Position numbers and translations under genes: made by a program. The notes beneath the pieces are model-generated. The model was not told where the DNA came from. It made no database searches and was given only the letters and a program-made list of their open reading frames with translations. This document shows, piece by piece, positions 1 through 6,212 of a stretch of DNA of 7,328 nt (positions within the stretch are counted from its first letter, which is position 1; the number at the start of each line of letters is the position of its first letter). Location of the stretch: positions 1 through 7,328 of the forward strand of contig CBFHTK010000023.1 of the NCBI GenBank assembly GCA_965658745.1. Reading direction: 5' to 3'. Source of the stretch: JAHDFB01 sp965658745. GTDB taxonomy: Bacteria > Bacteroidota > Bacteroidia > Chitinophagales > Saprospiraceae.

Positions 1-670
1 TGAGGACAAGTCCATTATTCCTACAGGCATTAAAAATCTCTGAAATCGAGTGACTCCAGCTATATTCATCCATGACATCAGAAGCCGTTTTATCTTTCAC
101 ATCGACGTAGGAACTCTGAACTTCTTCGTGAATAACGCTTCGATTAAAATAGTCAAACTGCAACTTTGACTTCTTAAAATCATACATCATCAATAAAGGA
201 TGAAAATCAATTAAAATTAATCTTCCACCTTTACTTAGTTTTTTGCGAATTAGTGAAGCCCATCGATCAAGATCTGGCAACCACACAATACATCCGTATG
301 AAGTAAAAACAATATCGAAGCAACCTTGAACTGCTGCCTGAAGATTATAGACAGATGATTCAACAAACTTAGTATCTAGCTTAAGTTCTTCAGCTATCTT
401 AATTCCTCTTGCGATCGCTTCTTTACTGAAATCAAGACCAGTTACTCTTGCTCCCATTCTACTCATACTCATAGTATCTTGACCAAAATGACACTGGAGA
501 TGTAATATGGATTGATCATGAATATTTCCAAGAAAGTCAAAACTGAAATCATCCAATGAATTCCATCCTTGCATGAAGTCTTTCATTCTGTAGAAATCGG
601 ATTCAACGTGAGTTTCTACTCGTTGATTCCATAGCTTTTGATTTGCCTTGAAATATGTTGAGTTTTTCAT
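1..670 (-). CDS. Class I SAM-dependent methyltransferase (3' end outside window)
   Basis: This gene transfers a methyl group from S-adenosylmethionine to an unknown substrate, probably in the cytoplasm. It starts at ATG 670 and stays open to the window edge, giving 223 residues. Motif I is ILHLQCHFGQDT (residues 55-66), a variant of the glycine-rich SAM loop. It is followed by GARVTGLDFS (73-82), in which Asp80 should bind the SAM ribose. FDIVFTSYG (118-126) and GGRLILIDFHP (148-158) fit the later strands of the Rossmann fold. Relatives I recall are about 260-270 residues, so some 40 C-terminal residues are probably missing. I see no Shine-Dalgarno sequence and no clear promoter before the start. 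It is divergent from the DUF3467 gene. The fold assignment is strong; the substrate is unknown. Confidence 0.88.
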   Translation of the reverse strand, partial: MKNSTYFKANQKLWNQRVETHVESDFYRMKDFMQGWNSLDDFSFDFLGNIHDQSILHLQCHFGQDTMSMSRMGARVTGLDFSKEAIARGIKIAEELKLDTKFVESSVYNLQAAVQGCFDIVFTSYGCIVWLPDLDRWASLIRKKLSKGGRLILIDFHPLLMMYDFKKSKLQFDYFNRSVIHEEVQSSYVDVKDKTASDVMDEYSWSHSISEIFNACRNNGLVL

Positions 671-782
671 TTTGAGTGTTTTAATAGTAGCAAAAAATTT
701 CTGCGTTGATATTTCGCTTGTTCGTGAATTTTATGCAATAGTTAACTTTTATCGTCATCCATCCGCATTTCCAAAGCCTTTT

Positions 783-812
783 GGGCGAAAGCCCTTAGTA
801 TATATTTTTTTT
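783..812 (+). other. GGGC-GAAA-GCCC hairpin with downstream T-run
   Basis: Positions 783-794 form a 4-bp G/C stem closed by a GAAA tetraloop. After ten A/T-rich bases come eight T residues (805-812). This resembles a rho-independent terminator, but the T-run is too far from the stem for a classic one. No plus-strand gene lies upstream that would need terminating. Confidence 0.3.
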
Positions 813-843
813 AAGCGATTGTCTCAAAGCATACTATTGGTTT

Positions 844-877
844 ACTTCCCTTTTCCAAGGAATCCTTAAAAGGAAGT
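844..877. repeat. Bulged inverted repeat (long hairpin)
   Basis: The left arm ACTTCC-c-TTTT-cc-AAGG pairs with the right arm CCTT-AAAA-GGAAGT around a 3-nt AAT loop. That is 14 base pairs interrupted by bulges of one and two bases on the left side. No T-run follows on either strand, so it is not a standard terminator. It sits 72 bp before the DUF3467 start, between divergent genes, where a terminator is not expected. Confidence 0.4.
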
Positions 878-889
878 TAAAACTAAAGG

Positions 890-902
890 CTCATTCAATG
901 AG
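890..902. promoter_or_regulatory. 13-nt palindrome, possible operator
   Basis: CTCATT-C-AATGAG is a perfect inverted repeat with 6-bp arms and a one-base centre. It ends just before the -33 position of the DUF3467 promoter, where an activator or repressor could bind. Short palindromes also occur by chance, and no known operator is recognised. Confidence 0.25.
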
Positions 903-904
903 TA

Positions 905-935
905 CCTGAAAATACATAGCTATCTAGTATATTTG
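905..935 (+). promoter_or_regulatory. Bacteroidota-type promoter for the DUF3467 gene
   Basis: TATATTTG at 928-935 matches the Bacteroidota -7 consensus TAnnTTTG at every fixed position. At the expected 19-nt spacing the -33 element is a weak CCTG (905-908). Only 14 nt separate the -7 box from the ATG at 950, so the mRNA leader should be very short, about 5-10 nt. Confidence 0.5.
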
Positions 936-949
936 CGATAAAAAGTAAC

Positions 950-1264
950 ATGGCTGAAAATAAGAAACCCCAAAATCAAGTAAATATAGAATTACCTGAA
1001 GAAGTTGCTGAAGGTCTTTATTCTAATTTAGCGATTATATCTCATTCACAGTCCGAATTTGTAGTTGATTTCATTCGCATGGTACCTAATGTGCCAAAAG
1101 CGAAGGTGAAATCTAGAATTATACTGACACCTCAACATGCAAAGAGACTTCTCAAAGCATTGAATGAGAATGTTAAGAAATATGAGGCTCAACACGGGAA
1201 AGTTGATGACAAGGAACCAACTCAATTCCCCCCTATGAACTTCACCCCGACCGCTCAAGCCTAA
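950..1264 (+). CDS. DUF3467 domain-containing protein
   Basis: This 104-residue protein matches the DUF3467 family, small Bacteroidota proteins of unknown function. The domain covers about residues 10-85. Family-like stretches include GLYSNLAIISHSQSEFVVDF (22-41), IRMVPNVPKAKVKSRI (42-57) and LTPQHAKRLLKALNENV (59-75). The tail is rich in Pro, Thr and Gln and is probably disordered. There is no signal peptide or membrane segment, so it should be cytoplasmic. As I recall, relatives often sit beside rpoC, but no RNA polymerase gene is in this window. It is convergent with ruvB, with a 33-bp gap and no visible terminator. Its promoter lies just upstream. The family call is firm; the role is unknown. 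Confidence 0.9.
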   Translation: MAENKKPQNQVNIELPEEVAEGLYSNLAIISHSQSEFVVDFIRMVPNVPKAKVKSRIILTPQHAKRLLKALNENVKKYEAQHGKVDDKEPTQFPPMNFTPTAQA

Positions 1265-1297
1265 GCTCCAATTATTCTTGAATGTGCAATGTGTGTC

Positions 1298-2329
1298 TTA
1301 GTCAAATAAGTCGCCTTGTGGACTTGCTTTTCTGTAAGTAATACCCAGGTGTTTATACGCTTTCTCTGTGGCTTCTCGGCCTCGAGGTGTTCGTTGTATG
1401 TAACCTTGCATAATAAGAAATGGCTCGTGAACTTCTTCGATAGTTCCGGCCTCCTCTCCTATTGCTGTTCCGATTGTAGTGATACCAACAGGCCCACCTT
1501 TGAACTTATTAATGATCACTTCAAGGATACGATTATCCATCTGATCAAGACCACTTTCGTCAACATTGAGAGCACTCAATCCAAATTTTGCAATCGCTTG
1601 ATCAATAACCCCAGTACCTTTTATTTGAGCAAAATCCCTTACTCGTCGAAGCAAAGCATTAGCAATTCTAGGAGTACCCCTGCTGCGCCTCGCTATCTCA
1701 TAAGCTCCTTGTTCATCCATTTCAATTCCTAGAATATCAGAACTTCGCAACAGTATACCCTTTAGTGTTTCTACATTATAGTAATCCAAGTGGAAGGTGA
1801 TACCAAATCTAGCCCGCATAGGTGAAGTCAGTAACCCCATTCTTGTGGTCGCTCCAACTAAAGTAAAAGGATTAAGACTAAGTTGTACTGAACGCGCATT
1901 TGGACCAGAATCAATCATAATGTCAATTCGAAAATCCTCCATCGCAGAATACAAATACTCCTCTACTACCGTATTGAGTCTATGTATTTCATCGATGAAT
2001 AACACGTCACCTTCTTCAAGATTGGTAAGTAAACCAGCAAGATCACCAGGCTTCTCCAAAACCGGACCTGAGGTCATTTTCATACTAGTTCCCAGCTCAT
2101 TGCTGATAATATATGATAAAGTCGTTTTACCAAGACCCGGAGGGCCATGCAATAAAACGTGATCTAATGACTCTGCTCGCAGCTTTGCTGCTTGTATAAA
2201 AATATCCAGATTTTCGACAAGCTTTTTTTGCCCTGCGAAATCGCTAAGCAACGAAGGCCTAAGTGCCTTGTCTATAAGCTTTTCGTCCGACGAGAAATTC
2301 TCATCAGTTGGATCTAGATTTGAATTCAT
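1298..2329 (-). CDS. ruvB: Holliday junction branch migration DNA helicase RuvB
   Basis: RuvB is the hexameric AAA+ motor that, with RuvA, drives branch migration of Holliday junctions during recombination and repair. RuvC then cuts the junction. The 343-residue product has the usual family length. Visible motifs are Walker A GPPGLGKT (62-69), Walker B VLFIDEIH (109-116), sensor I GATTR (159-163), the arginine finger in MRARFG (Arg174) and sensor II RGTPRIAN (217-224). The C-terminal winged helix includes GGPVGITTIGTAIGEEAGTI (278-297) and the DNA-binding RTPRGR (313-318). The ATG at 2329 lies 16 bp after the upstream lipoprotein stop, so the two are probably cotranscribed. A weak GGAA lies upstream of the start. 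Neither ruvA nor ruvC is in the window. No key residue is missing. Confidence 0.98.
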   Translation of the reverse strand: MNSNLDPTDENFSSDEKLIDKALRPSLLSDFAGQKKLVENLDIFIQAAKLRAESLDHVLLHGPPGLGKTTLSYIISNELGTSMKMTSGPVLEKPGDLAGLLTNLEEGDVLFIDEIHRLNTVVEEYLYSAMEDFRIDIMIDSGPNARSVQLSLNPFTLVGATTRMGLLTSPMRARFGITFHLDYYNVETLKGILLRSSDILGIEMDEQGAYEIARRSRGTPRIANALLRRVRDFAQIKGTGVIDQAIAKFGLSALNVDESGLDQMDNRILEVIINKFKGGPVGITTIGTAIGEEAGTIEEVHEPFLIMQGYIQRTPRGREATEKAYKHLGITYRKASPQGDLFD

Positions 2330-2345
2330 GTATTTCCGTTAAATA

Positions 2346-3005
2346 TTAATTATTTACTACTAAAATAACCTTAGGTGACTCTAGAGTTTCAAGCAATGAG
2401 GTACAATCCACATTGTCTTTTGTTGTGCACATTTCATTTCCCAGACAATAGTACAATGTCGAACCATCTTTATGTTTTACTTCGTAGATGAATCCTATTG
2501 TGTAAGGATACTCGTTTATTCTTGTTGGATTCCATTGAGTAATTGCATTTCGCATCCACTGAAACCTATATGGATTCTTGATATTAACGCAATCTTCATG
2601 ACTTGTAGGAACACCTTCTTGTGGTACTACATACTCTTCAATGCAAGTTATCTTAACGATATGATCTTGCGAAGTACATACTGCCTTAGATACGATGGAT
2701 TCGTCTTTATCAAGTACTTCATAACCAATTTTTACTCCAGCATTTTTGTAAAATGGTACATCTGTTTCAGGTAATTCACCAGGAAGTAAGAGTGTTCCGT
2801 CTTGAAGTCGAAATAAATACTGGCATCCTGGTTCATTTGTGAAATTCTGAATGGTAGCAACAGCATTGCAGCCTTCCACGACCATGGGTATAGAGGATGG
2901 AGCAGTAGTATCAGCGGTAGCTTTTTTAGTTGCGGAACAGTTGACAAAAAGTAAAACTGCCGACAATAAAAAAGTATGTGCAATGAATTTCGATGGCTTA
3001 GTCAT
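2346..3005 (-). CDS. Cysteine-rich lipoprotein, uncharacterised
   Basis: This is a predicted lipoprotein of unknown function. The N-terminus has basic residues, a hydrophobic stretch (about 11-21) and a loose lipobox, LFVNC, with Cys23 as the lipid-attachment residue. The mature part has eight more cysteines (46, 61, 110, 121, 139, 187, 193, 201), which suggests up to four disulfides in an oxidising compartment. It looks like two modules. Residues 42-125 contain GC-x14-C, LQDGTLLLPGELP and VKITCIEEY. Residues 145-217 contain IGFIYEVKHKDGSTLYYC. I recall similar modules in other Bacteroidota lipoproteins but no function. The frame extends upstream to a TTG at 3014; I chose the ATG at 3005, which directly precedes the basic N-region. 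It sits between the aminotransferase and ruvB, probably in one operon. Confidence 0.82.
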   Translation of the reverse strand: MTKPSKFIAHTFLLSAVLLFVNCSATKKATADTTAPSSIPMVVEGCNAVATIQNFTNEPGCQYLFRLQDGTLLLPGELPETDVPFYKNAGVKIGYEVLDKDESIVSKAVCTSQDHIVKITCIEEYVVPQEGVPTSHEDCVNIKNPYRFQWMRNAITQWNPTRINEYPYTIGFIYEVKHKDGSTLYYCLGNEMCTTKDNVDCTSLLETLESPKVILVVNN

Positions 3006-3074
3006 TTCAAACAATTTTAAAAATGTCAGTTTTTTGTGATTACTGTTTTGATAGGGACAACGAATAAAAACTGC

Positions 3075-4652
3075 TTAATAATTCATATCAAGCACTTTTG
3101 TCGAGGATGCAAGATTCTCTAAATTGAAAACAAAATCAGAAGGAGCTTCAATAGTCTTCGAGGCGTTGACGTGCTCAAACTCATTGGTCGCCATACTGTA
3201 ATTATACATTTTTTTCAGTTCCGTAGCGTCCCTAATGATTTCTTTAAGAGCCTTAATAATATATTCTAGTTCTTCATTTGTCAAAGTAGGATGTAACGAC
3301 AATCTAACAAAACCCGGTTTAAATGAATTATCACCTTTTAGAATCTTATTTCGAATTTTCTTACTAGCCTTTTGATCCAGCTTCATTAACATATGACCAT
3401 AAGTTCCCGCACACACACAACCACCTCGAACTTGAATACCATATTTGTCATTGAGTACTTTCGTGACTAAGTTATAATGAAAGTTCTTAACATTAAAAGA
3501 CACAACACCGTGCCTTTTCCGAATATGGCCCGCCATTATTTCAACTTCAGGAATCGCTTCCATTGCATCAAAGAAGGTGTGAAGCAGTTCATTCTTTCGC
3601 GCTTTGATCTTGTCGACGCTCATTTGTTCTTTCAGTTTCACTACAAGTGCCGCTCTTATCCCTTGAATAAACGGTGGTGTGCCTCCATCCTCGCGTGCTT
3701 CGATATCATCAATATAATCATGCATATACCAAGGACTAGTGAAAGAAACCGTACCTCCACCTGGATTATCTGGACGCTTATTTTTGTACAATGACTCATT
3801 GAATATCAATATGCCTGCAGTTCCAGGCCCTCCTAAAAATTTATGAGGAGAGAAAAATATAGCATCCAAATAAGCATTTTCATCCTGAGGATGCATATCT
3901 ATTTCGCAATAAGGTGCTGAAGCAGCAAAATCAACAAAACACAAGCCTCCCTGCGCATGAATAAGCTTTGAAATTTCATGATATGGCGTCTCTATTCCTG
4001 TGACATTGGAACATCCTGTGATCGACGCAATCTTGAACTCGCGATCCTTGTATTTCTCAAGTAGTTCTTTAAAATGGGCAATGCAAACTAAGCCATCCTC
4101 ATTGAAATTGATAATCTCAACATCGCAAATAGTCTCAAGCCATGAGGTATGGTTTGAATGATGTTCCATATGACTCACAAACACTACGGGTTTATGATTG
4201 TCTTTAAAATGGTATTTCTCTGCCTCTATAGCCTTTACTTTTGAAACTAATCTTCTTGAATCTTGGACTTCAGCGCCCTCCAAAAAGGACTCAAATCTCT
4301 CCGGTATCTTTAATCCCAAAATTCTTTGTAATTTCGATATAGCTCCCGTCATTCCCGATCCGCAGTAAATTAGCTTATCAGCAGAGGAGGCATTAACATG
4401 ATTTTTGACGATTTGCTTCGACTCCTCATAAGCGCGAGTCATGGTTGTACCAGTAATATTTGATTCTGTATGTGTGTTGGCAGCATACGGAAGTACATAT
4501 TCCATTAGGTGGTCTTCTATCGGTTGATAAAAGCGTGCACTAGCAACCCAATCAGCATAAAGTATTTGTCTTTCGCCAAACGGCGTTTCAAACTTTTGGT
4601 TGTTTCCAATGATATTCTTTCTGAAGGGCTCAAAATACTGTTGTAAATCCAT
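3075..4652 (-). CDS. Class V PLP-dependent aminotransferase, cysteine desulfurase-like
   Basis: This 525-residue enzyme has the fold type I, class V architecture shared by cysteine desulfurases and related transaminases. The PLP-binding lysine is Lys271 in FFSPHKFLGGPG. His164/His165 (SHMEHHSNHTSW) should stack on the cofactor, Asp241 (CFVDFAASAP) should bind the pyridine nitrogen, and Arg450 (GFVRLSLHP) should bind a substrate carboxylate. RGGCVCAGTYG (409-419) aligns with the catalytic-Cys loop RxGxxCA of SufS-type desulfurases, placing Cys414 at the active cysteine. About 45 residues after the core helix (481-525) form a low-similarity tail. There is no signal peptide, so it should be cytoplasmic. 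The frame extends upstream to a TTG at 4676; I chose the ATG at 4652 because it directly precedes the conserved domain and avoids the hairpin at 4669-4686. No suf or isc gene is nearby, and the substrate is unknown. Confidence 0.9.
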   Translation of the reverse strand: MDLQQYFEPFRKNIIGNNQKFETPFGERQILYADWVASARFYQPIEDHLMEYVLPYAANTHTESNITGTTMTRAYEESKQIVKNHVNASSADKLIYCGSGMTGAISKLQRILGLKIPERFESFLEGAEVQDSRRLVSKVKAIEAEKYHFKDNHKPVVFVSHMEHHSNHTSWLETICDVEIINFNEDGLVCIAHFKELLEKYKDREFKIASITGCSNVTGIETPYHEISKLIHAQGGLCFVDFAASAPYCEIDMHPQDENAYLDAIFFSPHKFLGGPGTAGILIFNESLYKNKRPDNPGGGTVSFTSPWYMHDYIDDIEAREDGGTPPFIQGIRAALVVKLKEQMSVDKIKARKNELLHTFFDAMEAIPEVEIMAGHIRKRHGVVSFNVKNFHYNLVTKVLNDKYGIQVRGGCVCAGTYGHMLMKLDQKASKKIRNKILKGDNSFKPGFVRLSLHPTLTNEELEYIIKALKEIIRDATELKKMYNYSMATNEFEHVNASKTIEAPSDFVFNLENLASSTKVLDMNY

Positions 4653-4668
4653 AAAATATGCGTTAGAA

Positions 4669-4686
4669 CTAATCAAAAATGATCAG
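4669..4686 (-). other. Hairpin in the leader of the aminotransferase gene
   Basis: Read on the minus strand, CTGATCA-TTTT-TGATTAG forms a 7-bp stem with one G-U pair and a 4-nt loop, ending 16 nt before the ATG at 4652. No T-run follows. It could affect translation or RNA stability, or arise by chance in AT-rich DNA. Two weak -7-like boxes, CATTTTTG (4681-4674) and TATATTTA (4696-4689), also fall here, neither with a -33 partner. Confidence 0.3.
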
Positions 4687-4730
4687 AGTAAATATACAGA
4701 AATTTATTGGTGGATTGGTACTGATTTTTA

Positions 4731-5318
4731 CTACCAACCTATATATCTCGGTACTGCTTGTCCATTCATTTTCAAATAGACTGTCAACTGTCCCTTATGA
4801 TGACTCATATGATCATTCATTAATCTCAAGATCTGCACGTTGTTCATCGGACCAGCAAAAAAATCCCTTACAACATAATATCCCTTTACATCGTAGTTCT
4901 CCACTGCCGAATACGAATACCCAAATGCTTGATCTACAAGATCAAGAAGAGTTTCTTTCGTAAAAGTTCTGGTTTTATAACCACTGTCAAAACCGCCACC
5001 TTCAAAATAATCAGTGCTTAACCACACCATATTACTTACCATGTGAACAACTGTCTCGGAAAAAGACTTGGATGACTCAACTGGTTTGAAATCAATTCTA
5101 TCTTCAGGCATGTTACCGATCAAGTCTTTCAGATACTGTTCTGAATTACTCCATTTGGTAAGAAAGTCTCTTTTCATCTGTTCATCATGGGAGAGTGTAT
5201 CACCACTTGTAGAAGTGATTTCTCTAATTGCCTCTGTCAAGTCTCCTTGACTATGAGAAACAGTGCTTATAGATATCAACAAAATGAACACTGTCATCGA
5301 TTTTGCAATTAATTTCAT
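4731..5318 (-). CDS. Exported DinB-fold protein
   Basis: The 195-residue product has a Sec signal peptide: Lys at positions 2 and 6, a hydrophobic core (about 8-20) and a likely cleavage near SHSQ (21-24). The rest matches the DinB four-helix-bundle superfamily, which includes metal-dependent thiol transferases and many proteins of unknown role. The expected metal ligands are His92 (ETVVHMV), His170 and His174 (DHMSHHKGQ). The C-terminus QLTVYLKMNGQAVPRYIGW is typical of the family. Residues 25-50 form a polar linker. It should act outside the cytoplasm, which is unusual for the better-studied members. The frame extends upstream to a GTG at 5378, but that lies beyond the promoter at 5336-5366, which supports the ATG at 5318. 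It heads the minus-strand gene cluster, 78 bp before the aminotransferase. The substrate is unknown. Confidence 0.85.
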   Translation of the reverse strand: MKLIAKSMTVFILLISISTVSHSQGDLTEAIREITSTSGDTLSHDEQMKRDFLTKWSNSEQYLKDLIGNMPEDRIDFKPVESSKSFSETVVHMVSNMVWLSTDYFEGGGFDSGYKTRTFTKETLLDLVDQAFGYSYSAVENYDVKGYYVVRDFFAGPMNNVQILRLMNDHMSHHKGQLTVYLKMNGQAVPRYIGW

Positions 5319-5335
5319 AGTAGGGATTTTGCACT

Positions 5336-5366
5336 CAAAGGTAATTGCACTAAGTGGTTCTGCAAA
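5336..5366 (-). promoter_or_regulatory. Bacteroidota-type promoter for the exported DinB-fold gene
   Basis: On the minus strand, TTTG (5366-5363), 19 nt, then TACCTTTG (5343-5336) match the -33/-7 consensus at every fixed base. This is the best promoter in the window. The -7 box lies 17 nt before the ATG at 5318. It may serve the whole minus-strand cluster down to ruvB. Confidence 0.65.
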
Positions 5367-5405
5367 AATTCTAAACACCTTAAAACAATAGCTTTAATGA
5401 TTCTC

Positions 5406-5436
5406 TTTCAAAGTTTGAAAATTGGCTGTACTTTTG
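5406..5436 (+). promoter_or_regulatory. Bacteroidota-type promoter for the lipoprotein gene at 5453
   Basis: TACTTTTG at 5429-5436 matches TAnnTTTG at every fixed base. TTTC at 5406-5409, 19 nt upstream, is a one-mismatch -33 element. The -7 box ends 16 nt before the ATG at 5453. It lies back to back with the promoter of the DinB-fold gene, with 39 bp between the two -33 elements. Confidence 0.6.
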
Positions 5437-5452
5437 CACAAATGTTCAACTG

Positions 5453-6163
5453 ATGATGACAAGAAATCTTTTACTCGGAATTATATGCTCAATTGCATTT
5501 CTAGCTAGCTGCAAAAGTGACGCTAAAGAACTTCAGACATCCACCGAAGCATCTGAAACCACTTTAACAAAGAGTGACACTAGAGAACGAGACAGTCTTC
5601 AGATTGTTAAAAAATTAGAATCTGGCGGAAGAGACGTTAATCCAGCGGAGATTTCAAAGATGCTAGACCAGACTGAAGAATTAAAGCAAAAAAGCCTAGC
5701 TCAGAAAGATGGAATACCTAGTGTATGTCCGCTCCTTTCACCTAGTGATATTGCAAGTGCATTTGGCATAGAGGAATCTACTGTCAAAGAATCAGATGGA
5801 AATCGCCAACCAACACCAAATAGCAATTCAAAGTCATGTTTTTGGCGTTGGACTGATTCAGGTATCGTTGTGCAAATTAGTGACAACCCGCTACCAGAAG
5901 AGGTAAATGATTGGGGTACGAGATACATCAACACAAAAAAATCGACAGGAGAAAAAATTATGTCTTCACCTGAGGAGAGATTTCTTTTCACTGATTTCAA
6001 AGGTCCTGGAAAGTATAATATCTACAATCCAGATTTAGGTAAGTTTTATGCTACTAAAGGCGAGGACCTTATAATAAGTTTAATTTTCAATGGTAATTTT
6101 AACAAAAGGAAACAACTTAACATCGCTACAGAACTTCTGGACGCAATCTTCGAAAAGTTATAA
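5453..6163 (+). CDS. Predicted lipoprotein, uncharacterised
   Basis: This 236-residue protein is a clear lipoprotein: basic Arg4, a hydrophobic core, then a perfect lipobox, LASC, with Cys20 as the lipidated residue. KSDAKE follows, an acidic/polar stretch that may influence outer-membrane or surface placement in Bacteroidota. Residues 21-90 are highly charged and probably helical or disordered, acting as a stalk. The C-terminal domain (about 91-236) begins with VCPLLSPSDIASAFGI and contains SCFWRWTDSG. Cys92 and Cys129 could form a disulfide. The C-x-L-L...A-x-x-x-G...C-x-W layout recalls DUF3558-like lipoprotein domains, but that is inference. ATG codons at 5453 and 5456 are both possible starts; the first is given. 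It is convergent with the TPR-like gene, with a 49-bp gap. The function is unknown. Confidence 0.85.
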   Translation: MMTRNLLLGIICSIAFLASCKSDAKELQTSTEASETTLTKSDTRERDSLQIVKKLESGGRDVNPAEISKMLDQTEELKQKSLAQKDGIPSVCPLLSPSDIASAFGIEESTVKESDGNRQPTPNSNSKSCFWRWTDSGIVVQISDNPLPEEVNDWGTRYINTKKSTGEKIMSSPEERFLFTDFKGPGKYNIYNPDLGKFYATKGEDLIISLIFNGNFNKRKQLNIATELLDAIFEKL

Positions 6164-6212
6164 TTAGATTCTTAAGTCGATTTATAGATTATCTACGTTA
6201 AAAAACCTTTGT

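Larger units (their letters stand above)
671..949. other. Divergent intergenic region
   Basis: This 279-bp spacer lies between the starts of the methyltransferase (minus) and the DUF3467 gene (plus). It holds, left to right, a GNRA-type hairpin with a T-run downstream (783-812), a longer bulged hairpin (844-877), a 13-nt palindrome (890-902) and a promoter (905-935). A 73-codon plus-strand open frame crosses its left part, but it overlaps the methyltransferase start and has no recognisable domain, so I do not call it a gene. Confidence 0.6.

Noticed and set aside
758..810. Minus-strand peptide-like stretch containing AFAQKALEMRMDDDKS before a stop
   Set aside because: Only about 22 codons lie between stops. 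Allowing a frameshift at the A8 run still meets a stop soon after, so a gene remnant is not supported.
648..869. Plus-strand open frame of 73 codons
   Set aside because: It overlaps the methyltransferase start on the opposite strand, has no recognisable domain or promoter, and the methyltransferase call is strong.
1797..2162. Open frames antisense to ruvB, the aminotransferase and other long genes
   Set aside because: They lie wholly or mostly within genes with clear family motifs and show no domain of their own.
2346..3014. TTG start at 3014 for the cysteine-rich lipoprotein
   Set aside because: An in-frame ATG three codons downstream, at 3005, gives a normal lipoprotein signal sequence.
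3075..4676. TTG start at 4676 for the aminotransferase
   Set aside because: The extra eight residues carry nothing conserved, the TTG falls inside a hairpin, and an ATG at 4652 directly precedes the domain.
4731..5378. GTG start at 5378 for the DinB-fold protein
   Set aside because: It would put 20 unrelated residues before the signal peptide and lies upstream of the likely promoter at 5336-5366.
5414..5417. TTTG as the -33 element of the lipoprotein promoter
   Set aside because: It is only 11 nt from the -7 box, too close. TTTC at 5406-5409 has the same 19-nt spacing as the other promoters.
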